Shown here: one piece after another, positions 1-7,048 of the stretch | How positions within the stretch are numbered: the first letter of the stretch is position 1 | How the letters are laid out: each line of letters opens with the position of its first letter | Source of the DNA: an uncultured Oscillospiraceae bacterium | GTDB taxonomy: Bacteria; Bacillota; Clostridia; Oscillospirales; Acutalibacteraceae | DNA: 16,554 nt | Assembly: GCA_900549155.1 (NCBI GenBank) | Contig: URNF01000034.1 | Span: 1-16,554 of the forward strand | Reading direction: 5' to 3' | Made by a program: the position numbers and the translations under genes | Notes under the pieces: model-generated | What the model saw: the letters and a program-made list of their open reading frames with translations, nothing else | The model's database searches: none | Told to the model about the DNA's origin: nothing

Positions 1-1
1 C

Positions 2-259
2 CCGCCGGTGCATATGTCCTCGCCGTTTATGACGCACTATTATCTGGAAGCGCTTTTCTCCTGCGGAATGGAAGTGCGGGCGCTTGACGTCATGCGGGAC
101 TATTGGGGCGCTATCCTCGCGGCGGGCTTTGACTGCTGTCCGGAGTGTTTCGACGTGACGAACGACAGAGTGACACCCTATTCCAACCCCGTGCTCAACA
201 GCGCGTGCCACGCCTGGAGCTGCACGCCCTCTTACTTCATACGAAAAGGAAAGGTATGA
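2..259 (+). CDS. Alpha-L-rhamnosidase-like (GH78-type) protein, C-terminal fragment
   Basis: Only the last 85 codons are present; the gene starts upstream of the window, and the in-frame GTG near its left edge is not taken as the real start. The visible part resembles the end of the six-hairpin (alpha/alpha)6 barrel of bacterial alpha-L-rhamnosidases: a segment with SSPFMTHYYLEAL, then a conserved Ser-x-x-His-Ala-Trp block (SACHAWSCTPSYFI) close to the C-terminus, as in the GH78 C-terminal region. Such enzymes release terminal alpha-L-rhamnose from plant or microbial glycans. It ends one base before the start of the next glycosidase gene, so the two are almost certainly co-transcribed. Another six-hairpin glycosidase family is possible because the catalytic region is not in the window. 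Confidence 0.72.
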   Translation, partial: PPVHMSSPFMTHYYLEALFSCGMEVRALDVMRDYWGAILAAGFDCCPECFDVTNDRVTPYSNPVLNSACHAWSCTPSYFIRKGKV

Positions 260-260
260 C

Positions 261-1838
261 ATGCACAACATTGTGAGAGAGCCGGACGATATACGGATCG
301 TGTGCGAGGCGGACAACGCGGACTGCGCGGTTGAGACCGCGACAGCGGACGGAAAGCTGTATGTGTATGTGACGGCGACCGTTTCCCGCCCGCGCTTTAT
401 CTGCCTGCGCTGGAACCACCGTGTCACCGCGCCGACCCGCATCATGGGGGACAAATGGGAGCGCTCCTACGGCGATATGGAATGGCACGCCTTAAACGGC
501 GAAATTTTCATGCCGTGGTATTTTCTCGCAAACAGCGGCGACACGACCGTGGGCTGCGGCGTCATGACGGGCGCCTGCAGCTTCGTGAGCTTTCAGTGCG
601 ACGCCTCGGGCTGTACCGCATGGTTCGATGTGCGCTGCGGCGGCGTGGGCGTCAGACTGGACGGACGGCGGCTGCTTGCGGGCGTCGTTGTCTGTCGGGA
701 ATACAGCGGCATGTCGGCATTTGCCGCCGCAAAACGGTTCTGCCGCGTGATGTGCGAACACCCCCGCTTGCCCGCCGCGCCTGTATACGGCAGCAATAAC
801 TGGTATTATGCCTACGGCAACAGCAGCCGCAGGGACGTCATGCGGGATGCGGAAATGACCGCTGCATTTGCTTTTGGGAATGAGAACCGCCCATTCACCG
901 TGATAGACGACGGTTGGTCGGTCAACCCCTGTGCGGGGCCGTGGAGACCGAACGAAAAATTCGGCGACATGGCGGAGATCGCCGCCGCGTTCAAAAAAAT
1001 CGGCGTCAGACCGGGCATCTGGCTTCGACCGCTTCGGGATATGGAGCTTGAAAAGCAGCATCCCGCGTGGTGTCTGTCGCGCGTCAATGACGACGATGCC
1101 AACAACGCGCCGTCTCTTTGTCTCGATCCGACCGTTCCCGCCGTGCAGGAGTATATCCGCACCACCGTGCGCCGCATGACCGCGTGGGGGTATGAGCTGA
1201 TAAAGCACGATTACACCACCTATGACCTTTTCGGCGCGTTCGGGTATGCGCTCAACGGCAAGATCACCGTCAAGGACGGCTGGCACTTTCACGACGAAAC
1301 AAAGACAAGCGCCGAGGTCGTCTCGGAGCTGTATGAGCTGATCAGAGAGGCGGCGGGCGATGCGGTGATCATTGCGTGCAATGCGGTGTCGCACCTGTCC
1401 GCCGGTGTTTTTGAGGTGTACAGAACGGGCGACGACACAAGCGGCAGGATCTGGAGCCGCACCCGCGCCTACGGCGTGAACACGCTTGCGTTCAGACTCT
1501 GTCAGAACGATGCGTTTTATAAGATCGATGCTGACTGTGTGGGGATATTGCCGGGGAAGATCGATTGGCGCCAAAATCGGCAGTGGCTTGATCTGCTTTC
1601 CGTGAGCGGCAGTCCGCTGTTTGTTTCCGTCAGCCCCGCTGCGGTGACAGACGAGATAAAAGCGGACATCTCCAAGGCATTTTCGCGCGCCGACAGGCAG
1701 ACCGACCTTGCCGAGCCGCTTGACTGGCTGTATAACAATCAGCCGCAGGAATGGCTTGTAAACGGCGAAAAAAGGGCGTATGATTTTGTGGGAAATGCCT
1801 ATCCGGACTTGCTCTCGGGCAAACAACAAGGCTATTAA
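261..1838 (+). CDS. GH36-like (clan GH-D) alpha-galactosidase-type glycoside hydrolase
   Basis: A 525-residue protein with no signal peptide, so probably cytoplasmic. Residues about 175-460 read as a clan GH-D TIM barrel: NNWYYAYG near 179-186, a VIDDGW strand at 214-219, GIWLRP at 252-257, then IKHDYT with the expected nucleophile Asp317 in a Lys-x-Asp context, and RTGDDTS with the candidate acid/base Asp391 or Asp392. The N-terminal 170 residues look like a beta-sandwich, as in GH36. Family knowledge suggests hydrolysis of an alpha-galactoside or similar alpha-linked sugar; the exact substrate cannot be read from sequence. The ATG at 261 follows a purine-rich AAAGGAAAGG site and lies one base after the preceding stop. 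It is shorter than classical GH36 enzymes (about 700 aa), so it belongs to a compact subgroup. Confidence 0.8.
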   Translation: MHNIVREPDDIRIVCEADNADCAVETATADGKLYVYVTATVSRPRFICLRWNHRVTAPTRIMGDKWERSYGDMEWHALNGEIFMPWYFLANSGDTTVGCGVMTGACSFVSFQCDASGCTAWFDVRCGGVGVRLDGRRLLAGVVVCREYSGMSAFAAAKRFCRVMCEHPRLPAAPVYGSNNWYYAYGNSSRRDVMRDAEMTAAFAFGNENRPFTVIDDGWSVNPCAGPWRPNEKFGDMAEIAAAFKKIGVRPGIWLRPLRDMELEKQHPAWCLSRVNDDDANNAPSLCLDPTVPAVQEYIRTTVRRMTAWGYELIKHDYTTYDLFGAFGYALNGKITVKDGWHFHDETKTSAEVVSELYELIREAAGDAVIIACNAVSHLSAGVFEVYRTGDDTSGRIWSRTRAYGVNTLAFRLCQNDAFYKIDADCVGILPGKIDWRQNRQWLDLLSVSGSPLFVSVSPAAVTDEIKADISKAFSRADRQTDLAEPLDWLYNNQPQEWLVNGEKRAYDFVGNAYPDLLSGKQQGY

Positions 1839-1850
1839 GGAGTAAACGCT

Positions 1851-3119
1851 ATGAAAAAAACAGTGAAGCTGGGCATCATCGGGCTGGGACAGCGCGGCGA
1901 TGTGATGCTCGACAATCCCATCATTCCGATGTTGTCCGACGGGCTTGAGGTCGTCGCCGTGTGCGATCGGCTGGCAGATCGGACTGCGGCTGCGGCGGAC
2001 AAGCTCGAAAAGGCGGGCGCGCCCCGTCCCTTCACCACCACCGACTACAGAGAGCTGCTGGCGCTGCCGCAGCTTGACGCGGTGTATGTCGCCGTCTCGT
2101 GGGAGGATCACGTCGAGGTCGCGGTGGCGGCGATGAGAGCGGGAAAATATGTGGGGCTGGAAGCCGGCGGCGCCTATTCACTTGACGACTGCTATAAGCT
2201 GCTGCGGGCATATAAGGAGACCGGCACAGAGCTGATGTTCATGGAAAACTGCTGCTACGGCAAGCGGGAGCTGATGCTGCTGCAAATGGTGCGGCAGGGC
2301 GTGCTCGGACGGGTGATGCATTGCAGCGGGGCATATTGTCACGATCTGCGCGAGGAGATCAGCGGCGGCAAGGAGATCCGCCACTACCGCCTGCGCAACT
2401 ATCTCTATCGCAACGGCGAGAACTATCCCACCCACGAGATCGGTCCTATCGCCAAGCTGCTCGACATCAACAACGGCAATCGCTTTTTGAGCCTTTCCTC
2501 GTTTTCCTCGGCGTCGCAGGGACTGCATGACTATATCGTTGAAAAGCGGGGTGCGGACGATCCGCTCGCGAAGGTGCACTTTGCTCAGGGCGACGTGGTG
2601 ACGACCGTGCTGACCTGCGCGGGCGGACAGACGGTGACGCTGACGCTGAACACGACGCTGCCGCATGCCTATTCGCGCCGCTTCGAGGTGCACGGGACAA
2701 AGGGCATGTACCTTGAGGACAACGACAGCCTGTTTTTGGACGGCTGCGCCGCCCATCGGGAAAATGAATGGGATTGGCGCCCGCAGTGGGGTAACGCGTC
2801 GCAGTATGAGGACCGGTATCTGCACCCGCTGTGGAAAGACGGTGTGGGGAGCGATATGCACGGCGGCATCGATCATTTGGTGTTTGCCGCTTTTTTGGAA
2901 GCGGTGCGCACCGATGCGCACCCGCCCATCGACGTCTATGATGCGGCGACCTATATGTGCATCACGACCCTCAGCGAAAACTCCATCGCCTGCGGCGGTG
3001 CGCCCCAGCCGTTCCCGGACTTCACGGACGGCCGCTGGACGATGCGCACCGACATTGCCGACAACGCCTACACGCTGGATCGGCTGCACATCGGCGAGGG
3101 ACTGTATTTTACGGAATAA
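1851..3119 (+). CDS. Gfo/Idh/MocA family protein, GH109-like (NAD-dependent glycosidase or sugar oxidoreductase)
   Basis: A 422-residue protein with an N-terminal Rossmann fold: strand VKLGIIGLGQRG with the dinucleotide-binding GxGxxG at residues 11-16, followed by an acidic strand end (VCDR). The usual EKP of sugar dehydrogenases is replaced by GLEAGGA near 102-108. Residues 187-199 carry RNGENYPTHEIGP, closely resembling the N-x-YPTHGLGP block of GH109 alpha-N-acetylgalactosaminidases, where the His (His195 here) lies in the active site; the following DINNGNRF is also GH109-like. I infer an NAD(H)-dependent retaining glycosidase or a close relative acting on the same glycan as its neighbours. 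It has no Tat or Sec signal, unlike many GH109 proteins. AAGGAG overlaps the previous stop and is ideally spaced from ATG 1851, indicating translational linkage. Confidence 0.82.
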   Translation: MKKTVKLGIIGLGQRGDVMLDNPIIPMLSDGLEVVAVCDRLADRTAAAADKLEKAGAPRPFTTTDYRELLALPQLDAVYVAVSWEDHVEVAVAAMRAGKYVGLEAGGAYSLDDCYKLLRAYKETGTELMFMENCCYGKRELMLLQMVRQGVLGRVMHCSGAYCHDLREEISGGKEIRHYRLRNYLYRNGENYPTHEIGPIAKLLDINNGNRFLSLSSFSSASQGLHDYIVEKRGADDPLAKVHFAQGDVVTTVLTCAGGQTVTLTLNTTLPHAYSRRFEVHGTKGMYLEDNDSLFLDGCAAHRENEWDWRPQWGNASQYEDRYLHPLWKDGVGSDMHGGIDHLVFAAFLEAVRTDAHPPIDVYDAATYMCITTLSENSIACGGAPQPFPDFTDGRWTMRTDIADNAYTLDRLHIGEGLYFTE

Positions 3120-3123
3120 AAAA

Positions 3124-3157
3124 GAAGATCCGCTGCCGGTTTCGGCAGCGGATCTTC
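3124..3157 (-). terminator. Rho-independent terminator of the MATE gene
   Basis: A perfect 15-bp inverted repeat (3124-3138 with 3143-3157, 4-base loop). Read on the minus strand it lies nine bases after the MATE stop codon and is followed by TTTTTT, the canonical arrangement. On the plus strand it lies five bases after the Gfo/Idh/MocA stop but is followed by CGCTTTC with no real T-run. It may still stop or protect plus-strand transcripts, but the design favours minus-strand transcription. Confidence 0.85.
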
Positions 3158-3165
3158 CGCTTTCA

Positions 3166-4500
3166 TTACATATAACCGTATTTTTTCTGCTTTAGGAACA
3201 GGAACATCACGGAGATGAGGGTGGCGAAAACCTCGGCGGCGGTGATGGCATACCAGATGCCGTCCACGTCGAACAGAAGCGGCAAAAGGATCACCGATGC
3301 CGACTGGAACACCAGCGTGCGCAAAAAGGAGATCGCTGCGGAAACGCCGCCGTTGTTGAGGGCGGTGAAAAAGGACGAGGCAAAAATGTTGAAGCCCGCG
3401 AAAAGGAACGCAAAGGAGAAGAGCTTGAACGCATGGCAGGTGAGGTCGAAAAGCGCCGCATCATAGCCGACAAAAACGGCGGCAAGCGGTCTTGCGAGCA
3501 GCAGCGCCAGCGCGGTCAGCACCACGCCGCCGCCCGCCATCAGCCGCACGCTGATCTTCAGAAGATTTTTGAGCTCGTCGCGGTTGCCCGCGCCGTAGTG
3601 AAAGCTGATGATGGGGGCGCAGCCGATGGCATAGCCGATGAAAATGGCGACGAAAATGAACTGCACATACATCAGCACACCGTATGCCGACACGCCGTCC
3701 TCGCCGATATATTTGAGCAGCTGGAAGTTATACAGCATGCTGACGATGGATGAGGAGATGTTGCTCATCAGCTCCGACGAGCCGTTGCCGCAGGCGGCAA
3801 GGATCATCCGCATTTTGAATTTCGTGGCAACAAGCCGCAGGGTGCTGTTTTTCCGCATGAAGTAGAAAAGCGGGATGGCGGCGCCGACACATTGGCTGAT
3901 GCCGGTGGCGATCGCCGCGCCGGCGACGCCAAACGGGAGCACGCCGACAAACAGAAAATCGAGCGTCATGTTGGTCACACCGGCAGCGACCGTCGCGACA
4001 AGCCCCAATTTCGGCTTTTCGGCGGCGATGAGAAAGCTCTGGAAAATGTTCTGCAGCATGAACGGAACGGTGAAGGCAATAACGATGCGCCCATAGATAA
4101 GGCAGTCGCCGAGCATTTCTTCCGTCGCGCCGAGGAACAGTGAAACAGGCTTCATGAACACGATGCCGACGACGGTGAGCACGCCGCCGAGCAGCAGCGC
4201 AAACCATATCATCATGGAGAAACAGCGGTTGGCTTCTTCGGGCTCACCCTGACCGAGCAGCTTGCCGACAAGCGCCGTGCCGCCCGTGCCGATCATAAAG
4301 CCGAGACCGCCGAGCACCATGATGAACGGCATGACAAGGTTGATCGCCGCAAACGGGGTTTTCCCGGCAAAGTTCGAAACAAATAAACCGTCCACAACGC
4401 CGTAGATGGAGGTAAACACCATCATGACAATGGACGGAAGCACAAAGCGCAAAAGCTTTTTACAGGTAAAATGGTCGGAAAGACGAATGGCGGTTTTCAT
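3166..4500 (-). CDS. MATE family multidrug/metabolite efflux transporter
   Basis: A 444-residue polytopic membrane protein with about twelve hydrophobic segments in two similar halves, each a MatE-type domain. The N-terminus (RLSDHFTCKKLLRFVLPSI, then SIYGVVDGLFVSNF) is characteristic of the MATE/DinF branch common in Clostridia. These proteins export cationic drugs or metabolites in exchange for Na+ or H+; the substrate is unknown. It is a single-gene unit with a consensus promoter at 4551-4579 and a terminator at 3124-3157. The ATG at 4500 agrees with the usual family N-terminus, but its Shine-Dalgarno is unusually far away, separated by a small hairpin. An in-frame CTG at 4513-4515 would sit at normal spacing and add five residues; I prefer the ATG. 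Confidence 0.93.
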   Translation of the reverse strand: MKTAIRLSDHFTCKKLLRFVLPSIVMMVFTSIYGVVDGLFVSNFAGKTPFAAINLVMPFIMVLGGLGFMIGTGGTALVGKLLGQGEPEEANRCFSMMIWFALLLGGVLTVVGIVFMKPVSLFLGATEEMLGDCLIYGRIVIAFTVPFMLQNIFQSFLIAAEKPKLGLVATVAAGVTNMTLDFLFVGVLPFGVAGAAIATGISQCVGAAIPLFYFMRKNSTLRLVATKFKMRMILAACGNGSSELMSNISSSIVSMLYNFQLLKYIGEDGVSAYGVLMYVQFIFVAIFIGYAIGCAPIISFHYGAGNRDELKNLLKISVRLMAGGGVVLTALALLLARPLAAVFVGYDAALFDLTCHAFKLFSFAFLFAGFNIFASSFFTALNNGGVSAAISFLRTLVFQSASVILLPLLFDVDGIWYAITAAEVFATLISVMFLFLKQKKYGYM

Positions 4501-4508
4501 ACAATTTT

Positions 4509-4529
4509 CCCGCAGCGCGGGTCTCCTTT
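4509..4529 (-). promoter_or_regulatory. Split ribosome binding site of the MATE gene with intervening hairpin
   Basis: On the minus strand AAAGGAG (4523-4529) is 22 bases from ATG 4500, too far for a normal site. The gap contains CCCGC-GCT-GCGGG (4509-4521), a 5-bp GC stem with a 3-base loop. If folded, it leaves about 9 unpaired bases between the Shine-Dalgarno and the ATG, an optimal spacing. The alternative is initiation at the in-frame CTG (4515-4513), seven bases after AAAGGAG. Confidence 0.5.
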
Positions 4530-4550
4530 CGGGACGGGTCGTTTCCGTCC

Positions 4551-4579
4551 ATTGTACCTGAAATAAAAGATAATGTCAA
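4551..4579 (-). promoter_or_regulatory. SigA-type promoter of the MATE gene
   Basis: Minus-strand TTGACA at 4574-4579, a 17-base spacer, then TACAAT at 4551-4556. Predicted transcription start is near 4544, giving a leader of about 45 bases. The -35 box is preceded by a second TTGAC copy (CTTGACCTTGACA on the minus strand), which could be a repeat-based regulator site or chance. Confidence 0.8.
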
Positions 4580-4593
4580 GGTCAAGATATAGA

Positions 4594-4621
4594 GAAAGCC
4601 CGTCCGCACGGACGGGCTTTC
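4594..4621 (-). terminator. Terminator of the amino-acid ABC operon
   Basis: A 12-bp perfect GC-rich stem (4594-4605 with 4610-4621, 4-base loop GTGC on the minus strand) begins 24 bases after the ATPase stop codon. The following minus-strand bases (TCTATATCTT) are T-rich but not a pure run. It separates the ABC operon from the MATE promoter just downstream. Confidence 0.75.
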
Positions 4622-4644
4622 AGGCTGTCAAAAAACATATTGTC

Positions 4645-5388
4645 TCACAACACACAGCTGAGGAAATCGCGGGTGCGTTCCTGCTTGGGGTGGTTGAAAA
4701 TTTCGTCGGGCGTGCCCTCTTCGCAGATAACACCGTCGGACATGAAAATGACGCGGTCGGCGACATCGCGGGCAAAGCCCATTTCGTGGGTGACGATCAC
4801 CATGGTCATGCCGTCCGCCGCCAGCTGCTTCATGACCTGCAGCACCTCGCCCACCATTTCGGGGTCGAGCGCCGAGGTCGGCTCATCGAACAGCATGATG
4901 TCGGGGTGCATACACAGTGCGCGCGCAATGGCGACGCGCTGCTTCTGTCCGCCGGACAGCTGGCTCGGGAACGCGTCCGCCTTGTCGGACAGCCCCACCT
5001 TTTCGAGCATGCGCAGCGCCTCGGCGCGCGCGGTCGCCTTGTCCGCTTTTTTGAGGTCGATGGGGGCGAGCATCAGGTTGCGCAGGACGTTCATATTGTT
5101 GAAAAGGTTGAAATGCTGAAACACCATGCCGATGTTTTCCCGCACACGGTTGATGTCGGTGTGCTTGTCGGCAATGTTAAAGCCGTCGACGACGACCGTT
5201 CCCTCGGTGATGTCCTCAAGGCGGTTGAGACAGCGCAGAAAGGTCGATTTGCCGCTGCCGGACGGGCCGATCACCACGACGACCTCGCCCTCTTTGATGT
5301 CGGTGGTGATGCCCTGCAGCACCTTGAGGTGCTCAAAATCCTTTTTGAGGTTTTCGACATGGATCTTGACCGTTTTATTTTCCGCCAT
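4645..5388 (-). CDS. Polar amino-acid ABC transporter ATP-binding protein (GlnQ/HisP family)
   Basis: A 247-residue ABC ATPase of normal length for the family. All motifs are intact: Walker A GPSGSGKST at 41-49, Q-loop Gln91, signature LSGGQ at 144-148, Walker B IMLFDEP at 164-170, and switch His201. It energises uptake through the permease encoded just upstream. The ATG at 5388 lies inside the 3' end of the permease gene (14-base overlap) and follows AAAGGAG with 8-base spacing, so translation is coupled. It is the third and last gene of the operon. Confidence 0.95.
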   Translation of the reverse strand: MAENKTVKIHVENLKKDFEHLKVLQGITTDIKEGEVVVVIGPSGSGKSTFLRCLNRLEDITEGTVVVDGFNIADKHTDINRVRENIGMVFQHFNLFNNMNVLRNLMLAPIDLKKADKATARAEALRMLEKVGLSDKADAFPSQLSGGQKQRVAIARALCMHPDIMLFDEPTSALDPEMVGEVLQVMKQLAADGMTMVIVTHEMGFARDVADRVIFMSDGVICEEGTPDEIFNHPKQERTRDFLSCVL

Positions 5389-6046
5389 TGCCGAGTCTCC
5401 TTTCCACCTGCTTTGCCAAAAGCGACAGTGCGGTGATGACGATGAGGTACATCACGGCGACGATCGTCCAGATCTCAAACACCTTGCCCTCGATGGCGTT
5501 GACGCTTTTGGCGCGGTTGATGAGCTCCGGGAAGCCGATGATGGACAGAATGGACGTGTCCTTTAGGGTGATGATGAACTGGTTGATGATGCTGGGGATC
5601 ATGGTCTTGATCGCCTGCGGCAGCACCACCCGCTGCATGGCGCGCCAATAGGGCAGCCCGAGACTCCGCGCCGCTTCCATCTGCCCTTTGTCCACCGACT
5701 GGATGCCGCCGCGGATGATCTCCGCCATATAGGCGCCGCAGTTGAGGGCAAGACAGATCGTGCCCGCCTGCAGTGCACTCAAAATGAGCGAGCCGTGCAG
5801 ATAGTTATTGATGAAAAACGGGATGCCGAAAAACACGAAATACGCGAGAACGATCATCGGTACGCCGCGGATGATATAGACAAACACAAAGGCAATGGCG
5901 TTGCACACCTTGTTTTTGACGACACTGAGCATACCGAAGATCAGTCCGATGATGCACGCGAAAAACAGACCGTACAGCGCCAAAAGCAGTGTTTGTCCCA
6001 TGGCGGTGAGCAGCAGATCGCCGTATTCCGTAATGAGATATTTCAT
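5375..6046 (-). CDS. Amino-acid ABC transporter permease (HisM/GlnP family)
   Basis: A 223-residue inner-membrane protein with about five transmembrane segments. The cytoplasmic EAA loop that docks the ATPase is at about residues 124-144 (MEAARSLGLPYWRAM). As the only permease gene in the operon it is expected to form a homodimer with two ATPase subunits. I place the start at ATG 6046, giving the typical MKYLITEYG N-terminus, because GGAAAGGAG lies 8 bases upstream; an ATG/TTG further upstream would add 11 residues without a ribosome binding site. A stem-loop at 6080-6113 separates it from the binding-protein gene. Confidence 0.94.
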   Translation of the reverse strand: MKYLITEYGDLLLTAMGQTLLLALYGLFFACIIGLIFGMLSVVKNKVCNAIAFVFVYIIRGVPMIVLAYFVFFGIPFFINNYLHGSLILSALQAGTICLALNCGAYMAEIIRGGIQSVDKGQMEAARSLGLPYWRAMQRVVLPQAIKTMIPSIINQFIITLKDTSILSIIGFPELINRAKSVNAIEGKVFEIWTIVAVMYLIVITALSLLAKQVERRLGNGGK

Positions 6047-6079
6047 GCGGCACTCTCCTTTCCGGGAATAGAGACACAA

Positions 6080-6113
6080 AGTCAGCGGGGCTGCTTTTGC
6101 AGCTCCGCTGACT
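6080..6113 (-). terminator. Intercistronic stem-loop (attenuator or mRNA-stabilising hairpin)
   Basis: A 15-bp stem (6080-6094 with 6099-6113) containing one G-U pair and a 4-base loop lies between the binding-protein stop (6126) and the permease start (6046). It is followed on the minus strand by TTGTGTCTC, a poor T-run, so partial termination or 3'-end protection of the upstream message is likelier than complete termination. Such hairpins often give excess binding protein over permease and ATPase. Confidence 0.65.
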
Positions 6114-6125
6114 GTATTTTACCGT

Positions 6126-6896
6126 TCAGCCGAGATATTTTTTGATGATCTCGTCGTATTTGCCGCTTGCCTTGATGTTGGCAAGACCCTTGTTGAACAT
6201 ATCGAGGAATTCCTGCTTGTCGCTGCTGAACACGGCGACGCCGTAGCCCGCACCCTCATTTTCGGAGCCTTCCACGATCTTCATGGCATAGCCGTCGTCC
6301 TTGATGGAGGATGCCATGATCGGCGTGTCCTCGAAGCAGGCGACCGCCTGTCCGCCGACGACCGCCTGGTACATCGTGGGGGAGTCCTCAAAGTTCGTGA
6401 TCGTGAAGCCGTATTTGTCGACAAGCTCCTTTGCATAGGTCTCGCCCATGGTGCCCGTCTTGACGGCAACCGTCTTGCCCTTCAGATCGTCAAAGCTCTT
6501 GATGTCGCTGCCTTCCTTGACCGCCATGCACTGTGTCGCCGTGTAATAGCTGTCCGAGAAGATCCAGCCCTCGCTCTTGCGCTTTTCCGTGATGGATGCG
6601 CCCGCGATCATGGCATCCGCCTGCTTTGCCTTGCACGCGGCAATGGCGGCGTCCCAACCGAGGCTTTTCAGCTCACACTTGAAGCCCTGATCCTCCGACA
6701 CCGCTTTCATGATGTCCACATCGATGCCGACAAAGTTGTTGTCCTTGTCTGTATACTCAAACGGCTTGAAAACGGTGTCCATCGCGATGATCCACGTTTT
6801 CTCACCCGCGTCCTTCTTCTCGCCGCAGCCGGCAAAGCAGCTGACGAGCATGAGCGCGCACAGAAGGAACAGTCCGACTTTTTTCATGGTTTTCAT
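6126..6896 (-). CDS. Amino-acid ABC transporter substrate-binding lipoprotein (SBP_bac_3 family)
   Basis: A 256-residue extracellular solute-binding protein and first gene of the operon. The signal sequence MKTMKKVGLFLLCALMLVS ends in a lipobox-like FAGC with Cys24 as the lipidation site, so it is tethered to the outer face of the membrane. Family 3 features include FKPFEYTD (44-50), GIDVDIM (57-63), and SITEKRKSEGWIFSDSYY (101-118), containing the Arg that usually binds the ligand carboxylate. The ligand is probably a polar amino acid; which one cannot be decided. ATG 6896 follows AAGGGG with 9-base spacing, and the consensus promoter gives a short leader of about 28 bases. Earlier in-frame starts lie upstream of the promoter and are excluded. 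Confidence 0.93.
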   Translation of the reverse strand: MKTMKKVGLFLLCALMLVSCFAGCGEKKDAGEKTWIIAMDTVFKPFEYTDKDNNFVGIDVDIMKAVSEDQGFKCELKSLGWDAAIAACKAKQADAMIAGASITEKRKSEGWIFSDSYYTATQCMAVKEGSDIKSFDDLKGKTVAVKTGTMGETYAKELVDKYGFTITNFEDSPTMYQAVVGGQAVACFEDTPIMASSIKDDGYAMKIVEGSENEGAGYGVAVFSSDKQEFLDMFNKGLANIKASGKYDEIIKKYLG

Positions 6897-6930
6897 GATT
6901 TCCAACCCCTTTTTTTCGAATATGCTCCAT

Positions 6931-6959
6931 ATTATAGCGGGGTTGGCGGCGGTTGTCAA
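6931..6959 (-). promoter_or_regulatory. Perfect-consensus SigA promoter of the amino-acid ABC operon
   Basis: Minus-strand TTGACA (6954-6959), exactly 17 bases, then TATAAT (6931-6936): both hexamers match the consensus at 6 of 6 positions. The predicted start is near 6924. It lies just downstream of the terminator of the cohesin-protein gene, so the operon is insulated. No clear operator overlaps it, suggesting strong expression or control by a mechanism not visible here. Confidence 0.9.
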
Positions 6960-6991
6960 GAAAAAAATGCAGGATTTTGTCATAAAAAATT

Positions 6992-7029
6992 CAAACCGTC
7001 GAAAAACCAATGCGTTTTTCGACGGTTTG
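6992..7029 (-). terminator. Terminator of the dockerin/cohesin operon
   Basis: A 16-bp perfect stem (6992-7007 with 7014-7029, 6-base loop) begins 19 bases after the stop of the cohesin-protein gene. It is followed on the minus strand by AATTTTTTATG, a fair T-run. Confidence 0.85.
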
Positions 7030-7048
7030 CGGGATAAAATGCAGGAAA

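Noticed and set aside
492..2111. 539-codon open frame on the minus strand
   Set aside because: It lies opposite the GH36-like and Gfo/Idh/MocA genes, spans their junction, and has no motifs; it is another codon-bias shadow.
4532..4550. GGACGG/CCGTCC inverted repeat in the MATE upstream region, first taken as a second leader hairpin
   Set aside because: Its 5' arm lies between the -10 box and the predicted transcript start (about 4544), so it would not be fully present in the RNA.
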